From Panaeolus papilionaceus (Eukaryota; Basidiomycota; Agaricomycetes; Agaricales): DNA of 64,000 nt. Below the pieces are notes generated by a model that saw nothing but the letters and a program-made list of their open reading frames with translations, did no database searches and was not told where the DNA came from. Below are positions 1-9,854 of this stretch, in pieces (the first letter of the stretch is position 1; each line of letters opens with the position of its first letter). The position numbers and the translations under genes are program-made. The stretch is taken from positions 930,001 through 994,000 of the forward strand of contig JADNRZ010000005.1 of NCBI GenBank assembly GCA_015501605.1, written 5' to 3'.

Positions 1-1345
1 AATCCTTGGTTGTACTTGTCTTTACATCTATCTCGATACAGTGTTGAGAATTACACCAACCCCGAAATTTTGAAGAGTGCGTGACGGGTTTACAGGCGAA
101 TCTCTATGAATGATCACACTAACTCCTGTACGTAGCGTATTTCTGGCCGTTCAATTATGTGCCCATCGGAACTGCGTTGGTGGCCATGGCCACTCATGTC
201 TTGATGACATATCGGTGCGTGCTTTGGCTTTCGAATTCAGTGAGCAGTGCGTTAATGTTAGGTGCAGTATTTACTTCATGACCAAGCAAAAAGTCGTATG
301 CTGCGCTCTCCTCGTTTTAACGGTTGGCGCTTTGGGGCTGGGCGTTTCGTATGGCGCGATGTAAGTCAAACAGTAATTTGACAGCTGTATCACAAGAACT
401 GATAATGGCCGTGTTTTCTTTAGAACATTTTCATCACCCCAGTATGCTTTCATTTTCTTATTAAATCTGATCCCTCGGAATTTACAATGCAATTGCAGGC
501 TGGGCCAACGCCGAACCCTCAAGAGAATTGTCGCAGGCTGGTTGGGTATCCAGGCCCTTCTGGACATGGCGATTGCAGGTCTGTTCCGTCTTCGTTGTTT
601 CTCAACACACGCTGATGCTTTGTTCCGAACAGGTTGCCTTATTTTCCACTTGCACCGACAACGCACCAAGTCGACGATCGCGAATTCCGTGATCAATCGA
701 CTCATCCAGGGCGTCATGCAAACCTGCTTGCTACCTACAACGTTTGCTGTCGCTGGACTCATCGCTTTCGGTATGAACTCTGAATATTCTTTCTTATATC
801 CTCCGTGAAACAGAGTACTAATCTCGCGCCAACAGTTTCTAGTCCTAAGACGAGCATCTTTACGATGTTCATCATCCCCATCGGGAGAGCATACACTATT
901 GTAAGTATTCGACCGCCATACCCATGGTATCCTGCCCATTATTTCACATAGACTCTGATGGACGGACTGAACGTCCGTGCCGAACTCAAGGACAAGCTTC
1001 TCGGCGATGAAGAAGTCAAAGCCGCTAACGTGATTTTTTCTTCTTCCATCACTATGCTCCACACGCTGACACTTCAAAAAAATTTAGACGGCTGGACTGG
1101 TATGGGTTAACCCCAACAAGAGCACTCATGATCAGCAGCCAGCAGCTACCTCCATCTGCGTCGACATGCTGCGATCCGTTCATTCTGTTCATGACGAGGA
1201 CCAGATCCCTCGAAAGTCTTTTGGCATCGCCCCATCACCCTCGGAAGGGAGCGTCAAAGGTGGCTCTATGGACTCTCAGCGCGCTATGCCAGTCATCGTG
1301 CTGCGCCCAGAGTCAGAATATCGCACCCCATCGTCATGGAATTAA
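1..1345 (+). CDS. DUF6534-type seven-helix membrane protein, 5' end outside window
   Basis: Partial gene; the N-terminal helices lie left of the window. Exons: <1-76, 136-214, 268-360, 499-578, 633-770, 836-900, 952-1029, 1088-1345; all join in frame and end at TAA. Visible motifs follow the DUF6534 family of basidiomycetes: a WPFNYVPIGTAL stretch, a hydrophobic helix after TKQKVV, the AGWLGIQALLDMAIAG helix, then a cytoplasmic loop with INRLIQGVMQT, and the IPIGRAYTITLMDGLNVR segment that closes the domain. A polar tail of about 90 residues follows and ends in PSSWN. The family is a multi-pass membrane protein of unknown function, common and expanded in Agaricomycetes. Introns are 50-140 bases. 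The last one, starting GTGATT at 1030, has a weak donor but is needed to skip an in-frame TAG. Family call is firm; function is unknown. Confidence 0.82.
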
Positions 1346-1654
1346 CTCACAATCACCCCCACCCTCCTTTCTGCATATAAAAGCATGCTGCCCCTCGTTT
1401 TCCGTTATCCCTTCTGTTATCCCGTACAATAAAGTCGCTTTTTTGGCATCAATGGTAACTTACATCCTAGCTCGCTTTTCGTGTTCTCGTTCGCTTTTTT
1501 GTACCTAGATTTCTGTTCGCAATGGACATAATCAATCAGCTGCTTATTGGTGAAAAGTGTCGCATGCTAGTTGGTAAATGTGCAATGCAAGTAAATTGGA
1601 GTGAGTGTATATACAAATGTATGTAATAAGCAGAGGATGAAAGGGAGGCATCAA
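1346..1654. other. convergent 3' region, no gene
   Basis: Space between two converging genes. It holds an AATAAAG polyadenylation-like signal near 1428 for the plus-strand gene. No coding signal seen. Confidence 0.6.
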
Positions 1655-3821
1655 TCAAGTCTTAAAGATCCTCAAGAGTCTAGCCTCGGTCACTATCCTC
1701 GTTCTACAAAGGGGGCACTCCCGACTGCTCGACATGACAAGCTCTGAGCAACCTCTGCACATAGCAAGATGTCTGGTTATATGAGGTGAGCAAGCTGCAA
1801 GCATAAAAAGGCGTTCAAATCCACTTACCCGCAGTCCACAATAGCAATATTTGCCTCTTCGTCCTGACATATCACACATAGCCCTGTTCTCTCCAAGTGA
1901 GCAGCTGCATGAGATTTTGCGGATGCAAATGCGGAAGGTTTAGTTGCCTCCTCTGTCTTTGGAGGTGGGTTAGGGGGGCTGGTCGGCCTCGACGACCCAC
2001 TTAACCCATCGTCTTGAGCAGAACTACTCGTCGTATCCCTCGCCTGATCTCGCTCTCTTTCGTGTTCTTCCCTCTCCCTCTGCACCCTCTCCTCGTTCAA
2101 TCTCCGGTCTCTATCCCTCTCCTCCCTCTCCGCCTCTCTCGTTATCCTCTCCAATTCCTCCGCCTCTCGCGCTCTGGCTCTCTCCCGCTTCTCGTCCTCC
2201 ACGAGTACCAGCACCTTGTTGACAAGATCGGACTTCTCTAGAATTTGTCCAGCTCCGACATGGTTAGCAAATAACACCGCCTTTAACGTGCTGATACTAA
2301 GCGCCCGTATTGATTCTGATGTCATCTCAAGGAGCTCGTCGAGGGTTGGAACAGGTGGAGGAGCTGTCGATGCCGTGCGAGCGCGCGGCGCTGAAGTATT
2401 CGGCATCGAGTTGGTTGAAGACGGTGGTGCAGAGGGCCGATTAGGATACACGTTGGGGTTGGGTGGTGGGGGTGGTGGTCTAGTTTCCCTCGGTGGAGGC
2501 GGTGGAGGTGCAGATTGCCCTGCATAATAATGATCTTGTCTGGGAGGTGGATGTGGCGGAGGTGGGTATGCACCGTGAGGAGTATACGGAGCATAGCCTG
2601 GGTTATAGCCTGCATTGTAGCTATGATGATAGCCGGATCCGTGGCCTGGCCCAGTTTGGGAGTAAGGGTGCGATTGTGCTTGCGGATATGGCGGGGTATA
2701 AGAATAGGGTGACGATCCTGGATAAGTTGACGCGTTGGGAGGCGGGGCTTGGTTGTATTGTGGTTGTTGAGGTTGGGGTCGCTGAGGTGGTGGCGGTGGT
2801 GGTGGCGGTGGTGGTGGCCCACTGGGCGCCCTCCATGACGTTCCCTGGGGTTGTGAGTGTGAGTGGGCTGGTGGGTCATCTGGAGCGAGATCAGGTCGAG
2901 GAAATTCTTGATAAGAGGAAGTAGTAGGCCGAGGCGATGGGTTGTTCGAACTTGGACTAGTGCCTTGGCTTGGTCTAGAGAACAAGCCACGACTGCGAGC
3001 TCCAGTGGCTCTATTAGGAACGGAGTATTTCCTGTAAAAATTCTGACAGGTCGTTCAGACAACCTTCTTTTCTAACGAGATAAGACGTCGCTTCACCTCG
3101 TTGGCCCTCATCAAGCATCCGTCAGGTCCCTAAACGAATATAAGTGGTATTCGAATATGAACGAATATTGTGGGGCACCTTTGCAGCGATTATGCCGTCA
3201 ATCAAGTCATCCTTCTCGACAGCGCGATCAATCTTAATGTTGTATGCGGTGACATACTTCTTTAACTTGCTGAGGGGCATAGCTTTCAGCTGCGCTTTAC
3301 CAGCGGCCGTTACTAATGACTCGAATGATTAATAAGGTGGATATGATACAAACGACGACGACGTACCCTGTAAAAACTCTATGCAGAATCCGCAGACATG
3401 CATTGGATCATAACCAGACTGATCATGGCCAGAGCGTGGCATAAGAGCCTGATAGTCTGAGCAAGAATGACAATACGCGTAACCTGTAGTGACAAAAATG
3501 ATAATGTGTTGGTAACCCAACCAGTAAGACCATAAATAGTATGACATCAGGAAGGGGGCAACGAAGACAAGATGACTCGGCAAAGGAGAACAGAGGATCA
3601 CACCAGTTTAGAAGTGTTCTTGATCATCGTTGACCCCACTACCAGTGTCCTGCCCTGGCATAACTTTTGGACTCACCACAGTGATTGCACTTTCTGCTCC
3701 TCGAGAATATTAGATTGAATTCCTTGTTGCATTTTCTGCATGCGCCCTCTGGTACCGAAGGATCAGGACTAGGTGCGCGCCCACTCAAAAGAGGCATTCC
3801 TCTACGACCAGCATCCGCCAT
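1655..3821 (-). CDS. FYVE-SAP-RING E3 ubiquitin ligase (CARP/RFFL-like)
   Basis: Exons on the minus strand: 3821-3677, 3483-3367, 3312-3179, 3129-3097, 3042-1829, 1772-1655; 586 residues, phases all agree. The N-terminus has eight cysteines in FYVE spacing (about residues 28, 31, 45, 48, 53, 56, 79, 82). A SAP-like helix pair follows (AMPLSKLKKYVTAYNI, about 95-125). A long proline/tyrosine-rich low-complexity stretch (runs of up to 11 prolines) comes next, then a second short helix pair and a charged coiled coil rich in E and R. The C-terminus is a C3HC4 RING of the IAP/CARP type (CVICQDEE, DCGHLAMC, CPLC), ending in LLRIFKT. The order resembles animal RFFL/RNF34, which act on endosomal membranes. 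The R(R/K)HHCR core of lipid-binding FYVE fingers is absent, so lipid binding is doubtful. Start chosen at MADAGRRG; the upstream frame is closed by a stop. Confidence 0.85.
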
Positions 3822-4726
3822 TGGCAAAGGTGTTCTGAATTGAACAGGTCCTAGCTGTTTAATTGATATCTGCAACCAGAGTGACTTGACCTTGACCGTC
3901 AATGTTTAACCCCGTCTACGTCGTTGACAGCGATCTACCAAGATACACTTTGAAGAATTAACTTAGATCGAGCAAAAGAAATGCAAGCTAGGTGAGGGGG
4001 TAGGAGGAGAAGATACCGGAGTGGTAGGTTAATAAGCCTTGGTCAAAGGAATGTGCTCGAAGGACCAAGGTGGTCGGCACGTGTTGCATCATCAGAAGCA
4101 TTGGTGGCTGTGCTATCCAAGTCTCTTTCTGATTTTTATTTGAATTTTATTTAAATCTTTAAACACGCTACATTCTCAAATTCATCGTCAAATCTACTGT
4201 CAATTTATTGTAAATAAAATGCTTATTAAATTATTCTAATACTGCAAAAGACGAGTTTATCATTATCACTCCAAGTAATGGCTTTACACCAGGTCATTTC
4301 TATGGGGTTCCATGGACATCCACCATGACATATAAATTACTGTAAGAAAAGATGATTCGATGTAAGCATGTCGCTCTAAATTATCTCTGGTATAGTGCTG
4401 AGTCATTCAGCAGTTGTCAGCTTCTGCTCCCACTCCACCCCATACCGTTTCCAGCCAGGTACAGCGACCTGATGATCGTCCAAAAAGGGGGAATTCAGTG
4501 GAGTACCAGCGGTTTCCTCGCGCGCCTATTGCAAGTTCTCCGCAGGCAAAATCATATCCGCCATCCTACAACAGGTTTTACGGCTGGATCTCTTTCCCCG
4601 CTAAATTTAGAAGATTAGATTAGATAAACACCTTTCGTGACAAGTGCCTGGGACGTTTGATGGGAATAATTGGTGGCATTCTTTCAAACCTTGCCTGCCG
4701 TCTGTCACCAAAACCCCATAGCAAGG
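3822..4726. other. intergenic region
   Basis: About 900 bases between divergent genes. An AT-rich stretch lies at 4125-4270. Short open frames here have no recognisable content. It probably contains promoters for both neighbours. Confidence 0.5.
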
Positions 4727-5293
4727 ATGATTCACCGTCATTTCCTCTGGATTGTCTGGTTCTTCCTGTTGGTTTCTGTTTCACACTCGCAGGAAGCGCC
4801 CTCAGAGCCAGTGGCGCCCATCGATTGTACCTTCTCATGTCCTCCGACAGACTTGCAGGGCGGGGTCCTGGTTAAACGACCCAACGCGATCGGTTTCAAC
4901 TCGCACTACTCTATCTTCGAATGCGTGTACGTTAACCAAGCTAGTATTCTTCTGGCTGTTATTTTCCTCATGCACCATACAGATACCTCTTAAAATCGGC
5001 GGAACCCACACCCACAGAGCACACATGTAGTTACTGGAAGGTAAGCCGCGTGATAGGCCCCACAAAGTCAAAACGCTAACTCTGTTCGGTATCAGGAATA
5101 TGGGGAGCAAATCCTTGGCTCTATAGGCGACAATTGTTCACCCAAGGCAGTTCCTTGCCCTAACCTGGCTGAAGGCCAACATATCGACACTGCTAACCCT
5201 CCCCTCTTCTCACACCAAGAAAAGGCAGAAGTTTTGCCATGGTTCGATTCTATCCGATACCCGCTATGGCTGAAGGAACACCACAGAGGATGA
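4727..5293 (+). CDS. small secreted cysteine-containing protein
   Basis: Exons 4727-4926, 4983-5040, 5096-5293 give 151 residues; donors GTACGT and GTAAGC and both acceptors are good. The N-terminus MIHRHFLWIVWFFLLVSVSHS looks like a signal peptide with likely cleavage near SHS-QEA. The mature part of about 130 residues has six cysteines (in IDCTFSCPP, FECVY, HTCSYW, DNCSP, VPCPN) and no transmembrane helix, so three disulfides are possible. No family was recognised. Size, signal peptide and cysteine content match the broad class of small secreted fungal proteins, some of which are effectors; that role is only a guess. The start is the first ATG that gives a signal peptide. Confidence 0.66.
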
Positions 5294-5901
5294 TTCAATA
5301 CTTTCCAGGGATTGGCTTAGGGCTCGACGAGAAGTACTTCGTTGCGCATGTTTGATGTAGATGGGATGGACTGTATGGACATTAAGCATTATTTATTGCC
5401 TGCTGCATGGACTTGCTTGTATACTTAATAATATAACCTCGAGGCACGAAGATTTGAAAGGTCTACTTGAAAAGAGTTTTGGGTGTCATTTAAAGTCTCT
5501 ACTCGAAATGTTGGTTATATGTATGAAATCTGATACCTCGTCCCATTTTGCTTTGAGCAAGATCTTGCGCTATACATGGGAATCTAACACCCTTCATATT
5601 TAATCAAGGGATGCTTGCCCCAAAAAGATGGGGAGAGAAGGGTGGTGACTGTTCATGTCTTGCGGACAGGTCGATAATGGAACGCAATGGGAAACACGTA
5701 ACAATCAAAATATTAATTAGACCTTAATCAAATAGGGGCTTCGTATCAGGATTGCTGGTGTCGTCATTTCTTCATAATATTAACATGCATCTCTTACAGT
5801 TAAATCTGCATTACCTTTGTTATGCATAGTTGGAAAGAGTGGTAAAAGTCGGTTAGATTAACTCACATAACCTATATTCATAAAATCGATAACGACGCAC
5901 C
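5294..5901. other. intergenic region
   Basis: About 600 AT-rich bases between converging genes. No supported coding region seen. Confidence 0.5.
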
Positions 5902-6463
5902 TCAAGGGTGAGGTTGATAAGCCCTCTGTCCAGCTGAATACATCGGGGGAGGCATGGCAGGCATCGCTGTAACTTCATTATAACTCAACGGCTGATCAAC
6001 AGATGGCTGGTTAGCCTCTGACCACACTCCAGTGGACCTTGGACCCTTCAACCGCCCAACCTCGTTCCTCAAATCCTGCAACAGTCCCCGATTCTCCACA
6101 ATGTCGGGCTCAGCTTCCAGCCTTCTGATCATTTCATACAGCCTCGGTAGCTCCTGCGTCCGATCTGCTTGCGGTAGGTAGCTGGGTAATGCTGTATCGG
6201 TGCCTTGCTCTGCACGCACGACAGGAGGTGCGCGTTCGGGGTTATTGTAACGATGGAAAGCATAGTTTTGCATCGATGCTTGATGGAGACGGGCGAGCCG
6301 TACAGCCTCGGCCTCCCCTTTTGAACAGCTAGGTTAGATGACTTGATAGCACCTCCAAGAGGCTCAAAAACGTACGTCGGACTCGGAGATACAAGGACAC
6401 GGAAGTGCATACAAAAGCGAGAAGAAAGAGGCTGATGAGGACTACCGGAATGACTTGGACCAT
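5902..6463 (-). CDS. single-pass membrane protein with LPxY, charged helix and PPxY (paralog 1)
   Basis: Exons 6463-6376 and 6317-5902, 167 residues. One helix (about residues 4-24, VIPVVLISLFLLAFVC) sits at the very N-terminus without a cleavable signal. It is followed by a basic LRVRR and then a phase-1 intron whose branch site is CTAAC. The long tail contains LPSY (in DTALPSYLPQ), a charged helical stretch MIRRLEAEPDIVENRGLL ending in EVGRL, a PLSY and a C-terminal PPPMY. The same order and the same intron phase occur in the genes at 7218, 8422 and 46227. PPxY motifs are established ligands of WW domains, especially of Nedd4/Rsp5 ligases; that this protein uses it so is inferred. Family not recognised. 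It is divergent from paralog 2. Confidence 0.72.
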
Positions 6464-7217
6464 CGTTTAACAGGTGTTATGGGTCGAGAGGTGTGATATT
6501 GTATACAAGGTAGCGACTCATATAAAGGGGGTTAAAGGTGCATAGTAGTATCAAGCCAGACAGAAACGAAGTGCTACTGAGCACCGAGGCAGTGGTGGGA
6601 GGTGGTTGAGCTTGTGTTCATGTGGAGATCGGCACATTGGTACATCACCGTCTTCCACGCTGCGTTTGATGTCGTTTTGTCAGCAACATCGACTCTCTCA
6701 GAGTGTGGAATTCTGCTAAGGAATCATGGGTATATGTCATGTCCTAGCAATTCGGACATGTGAGAAGTAAGCCTTGTTAGGGCGAGACACCCCTTCTGAC
6801 CTGTCATTGTTGTGGCAGTGTCCCGTTCTGCCCTTTATCGAGGAGTAGGATTGATGAAACAACTAATACTGTAATTGGTCTGACCAAGCCGACGAATGGG
6901 CCCGCACGTCGAAATAATCAATCCAATTGTTACGGTCTGCTTTCTCCATGGACACTTCGATCCCTTCTCACTACCTCTCGAGGAATAGCACCATGCGCGT
7001 GCGACGATACCGGATGTACACTCTCAGCTGCGCTCTCACTTAAAAGATGATAAGCGTGATTAGACAGGTATTCGAACCTCGAAGCTGTGCGCGTCCGAGA
7101 TCGCACACCTTATATATGCATAGCCGCCAACGGCTTCCTTCGAGTTGCTATGTATATATAAGTAGTCTACATCCACAGAAAATAAAGATACCTACCTGTT
7201 GAGTCAATACCGACGCG
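6464..7217. promoter_or_regulatory. shared divergent promoter region of paralogs 1 and 2
   Basis: 754 bases between two divergently transcribed paralogs. A TATA-like element for the minus-strand gene lies at about 6519-6529 (TTTATATGA on that strand). A clear TATATATAAG lies at 7151-7160 for the plus-strand gene. No open frame of interest. Confidence 0.5.
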
Positions 7218-7730
7218 ATGATGCAACTCGAAATAAGCCCCTCGCTCCTGTTCTCAATCATCGGCATTGCCCTACTTTTTCTCGTTGTTATACCGATTAT
7301 AGCGTGCAAGCAATCAAGCAGTGCGTATTCACACTTCGATCCCTTACAAGGTATACTGATTCGTACCCAAGTTCGTGCTGCTCGTGCCCGTCAAGCGGCA
7401 CAATCTGACGTCGAGGCAAATGTCACTCGCCGGCAACAGGAGGTTAAGCGGTCAGAAACCATCTTAACGTTGCCAACATATGAGCGGGATGTCAACACAG
7501 AAGAAGAGATAAATAAATTTGAAGCTGAAATAAAGAGGCTCGAAGCGGAGCCGGATTTACCGGAGAATCGAACGCTATTGGCACAACTCAAGGCGGAGGT
7601 CGCGCGCTTAAGCCGTTTGTCGAGCGCATCATCCGGCGAATCAAGCACATCATCTACCTCATCGCCTGTTGCTATCCCACCTCCAACTTATATTCGACTC
7701 AATACCCTGCACCATGACCGCTCATCGTGA
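7218..7730 (+). CDS. single-pass membrane protein with LPxY, charged helix and PPxY (paralog 2)
   Basis: Exons 7218-7320 and 7372-7730, 153 residues (a second ATG directly follows the first). One N-terminal helix (about residues 10-31, LLFSIIGIALLFLVVIPI) is followed by a short CKQSS. The phase-1 intron of 51 bases contains CTGAT before its acceptor. The intron has a length divisible by three and no stop, so retention would add 17 residues in frame. The tail has LPTY, the charged helix with IKRLEAEPDLPENRTLL and EVARL, a serine/threonine-rich linker, and PPPTY. It is 30-40% alike by eye to paralog 1 in the helix. Convergent with paralog 3. Confidence 0.72.
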   Translation: MMQLEISPSLLFSIIGIALLFLVVIPIIACKQSSSAYSHFDPLQGILIRTQVRAARARQAAQSDVEANVTRRQQEVKRSETILTLPTYERDVNTEEEINKFEAEIKRLEAEPDLPENRTLLAQLKAEVARLSRLSSASSGESSTSSTSSPVAIPPPTYIRLNTLHHDRSS

Positions 7731-8421
7731 CACGCTATTTGATTCGGTTGTTTTGCTATCAAATTATTTTCGTCTTACATTGCGTGCTACTTAACTTACA
7801 GTGTCCTACCAGTGTCCTTGACACTCTGTCTTCTGATTGGCATCCATGCTCCTGGCGAGTGTCAGACGATTCGAGCCGCAACCGTGACCTAAAGGCCTTT
7901 ATCACTCTATGAACCGTAGTTACACATCCATACCCTGATCTGCTGTCTGCTATTACTCATTATTGTACTGAACTACATATATTCGCACATTCATTATATT
8001 TAAACGGCTCTGGCTTTACCGCTCAGTCCGATGTTTTCGCTACACCAAATTGTATTGAAAGTCTCCAAATTCTATTATTGTCTCGATAAGACTGACATAA
8101 TCTCTTGGGGGACTATATAGCGGGGTGTAGATGCTAATTAAAGACTGGGGTGTGTATGATATCAGTGACATATTAATACTTGTATGTGCGCTACTTGAAC
8201 CAAATCATAAATTTCTTGGAATACGGGGTATACTACTACTACCCCATTCGTGCCATTGTCCGTGGTCACCTGCGCCGTAGAAACATTCATGACAAAAAAA
8301 GAAAACAGTACTCAAATGTCCGAGCATGCACTAATCGTCTCAGTCGTGTGGAGCGTAAGGGTTTTAATCGGATAAAGTTGTGTGAAAGAGGTTCGTTATG
8401 AGGTTATGATGGCACTGGCAC
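7731..8421. other. convergent intergenic region
   Basis: About 690 bases between converging paralogs 2 and 3. The part from about 8085 is the 3' flank of the duplicated segment described below. No gene seen. Confidence 0.5.
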
Positions 8422-8918
8422 CTATGGACCATCGCGAGGGGTCTGTGGTGAGGCATATGTAGGCGGTGGAACTTGAGGACCATCGACCTGTGCGCGTAGT
8501 AGAGTCGCGTCGCTTTTCAAATCGGCTAGCAAGCCCTGTTGTTCGACGCTAAGGGGCTCGGGGAGAGCTTCGAGCCTCTGAATCTCCGCCGAGATTTTGG
8601 CCAGCTGCTCGGCTCGGTCTTGAGGATTGCTTCGCTGGTACACAGGGAGAGCAGGGTCTTCAGTATCTGCACGATGCACACCCCGGCGGTGCTGGCCCCG
8701 TTCGACGTCTCTCAAAGGAAAGTCGTCGCCCTCCACCTCTCTTTGCTTTTTCTTGCGTTTCCATTTTCCTTGGATAGAGGGATCAGGATCTGTGAGTTAT
8801 AAAGACATTTTGGTGACATACTTCGCTTGTAGATGCATACAACGACGAAAATCAAGATAAGGGCGACGAGGGTTCCAAAGGTCAAACCAACTTGAGCACC
8901 GACACCTCCGAGGGACAT
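8422..8918 (-). CDS. single-pass membrane protein with LPxY, charged helix and PPxY (paralog 3, copy A)
   Basis: Exons 8918-8822 and 8768-8422, 147 residues. The N-terminal helix (about residues 9-30, LTFGTLVALILIFVVVCIY) is followed by KR and a phase-1 intron of 53 bases, GTATGT to CCAAG with CTGAT inside. The next part is very basic (KWKRKKKQRE). The tail has LPVY (in DPALPVYQRS), the helix with IQRLEALPEPLSVEQQGLL, and PPPTY. Nearly identical to paralog 4 at 46227. The final codons differ: a CAG of paralog 4 is TAG here (8422-8424), so the last five residues are lost. An alternative acceptor at CACAG would give a 32-base intron, which is unusually short. Confidence 0.75.
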
Positions 8919-9049
8919 TATTGAGTATTTGTGAGCCTTCGCGTTCGGGATATCAGAGCAATGAGGAAGTGTCGCTGAGAGGAAAAGAGAGGTGACGCAA
9001 CCTGCTGATGTTGGGTGGTGTTGGATCGGAAAGTGGAAGTAAGTATAGT

Positions 9050-9076
9050 GCTTGTTTATATCCCCTCCGAAATGAT
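9050..9076 (-). promoter_or_regulatory. TATA block of paralog 3
   Basis: On the minus strand this reads ATCATTTCGGAGGGGATATA and continues into AACAAGC. It is the same as the block at 46072-46100 before paralog 4, and lies about 140 bases before the start codon in both copies. Confidence 0.55.
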
Positions 9077-9100
9077 AAAAATAACCGCTGGGGTACGTAA

Positions 9101-9369
9101 AGATTGCTCCTCTCCTTTTGAATTGTCACTGATCGCAGAAGTGTTAGCATAGCCCCCGGATATCGAAGGGTATGTAAATGTTTGCACGGTCAGCTGTCTT
9201 CCTGCTCAAGCCACCCAAACTGGGGCTCATATAGATTGCTCCACCCAAACGTCTTTTTGAATTGTCCCTTATCACGGAAGTCTCAACGGCCGGCATAGCC
9301 CCCTGATGTTGAAGGGCACGCAAATGGTTGCGCAGTCAATTGTCTGAGTCTTCCATGCTCAAGCCACCT
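9101..9369. repeat. tandem duplication in the promoter of paralog 3
   Basis: Unit 1 is 9101-9216 and unit 2 is 9233-9369. Both run from AGATTGCTCC through TTTGAATTGTC, GCATAGCCCCC and a GAAGGG core to CTCAAGCCACC. The corresponding place before paralog 4 (45960-46047) has one unit only. Confidence 0.7.
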
Positions 9370-9627
9370 ATATAAAAACACATGCATATTATCAAAAGTT
9401 TGCTTGCCTCCTCTCAGTACGTAGGTGCGATCATATACTATCATTACGTACACACCACTCGGGTCATTTTTCACTAGATTGCTCACAGTATTTTTTAAAC
9501 TTCTTCCATAACTTCGTAGCTTCATAGAAGCATAAATTTACGCTTCACTCATCCTCAGAATCTTTTAATTGAAGAAAAAAGACGAACATTGGGTGTCGTA
9601 ACAAATCCGAAGTGATGAGTACATACA

Positions 9628-9854
9628 GTACTCACCACTCGGATCGGACATCAATTTGGCCGTGATTCCCTGTCAAATCGGTTTTGATGGATTTCCGGAC
9701 CTCGAAACGCTGTATTTTAAATCCTCTGAAGACAGGGCAAGCTACTCTGAATTTTCTTGTTGGAATCGAATCAGATTCATCTGTCTTGACAAAAATTCAC
9801 CTAGCCCCAAGCCCCAAACAAGCTCGCAAATCGCATAGACTCGACTGGTGAGTA
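9628..9854. mobile_element. possible MITE-like inverted-repeat element
   Basis: The left end TACTCACCACTCGG (9629-9642) is an imperfect inverted repeat of the right end TCGACTGGTGAGTA (9841-9854), 12 of 14 positions. It lies in the part of copy A that copy B lacks. A third copy of the motif is at 9449-9463 (TACACACCACTCGGG). No clear target-site duplication was seen and no transposase is present. Confidence 0.3.

Noticed and set aside
271..1077. Minus-strand open frame of 268 codons
   Set aside because: Antisense to the DUF6534 gene, whose exons and family motifs on the plus strand are clear; the antisense protein has no family-like sequence.
2322..3062. His/Pro-rich minus-strand frame
   Set aside because: Frame-shifted shadow of the proline-rich exon of the FYVE-RING gene.
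7060..7110. GGTTCGAATACC on the minus strand, tRNA B-box-like
   Set aside because: No stems can be formed around it; it lies in the divergent promoter of two paralogs.
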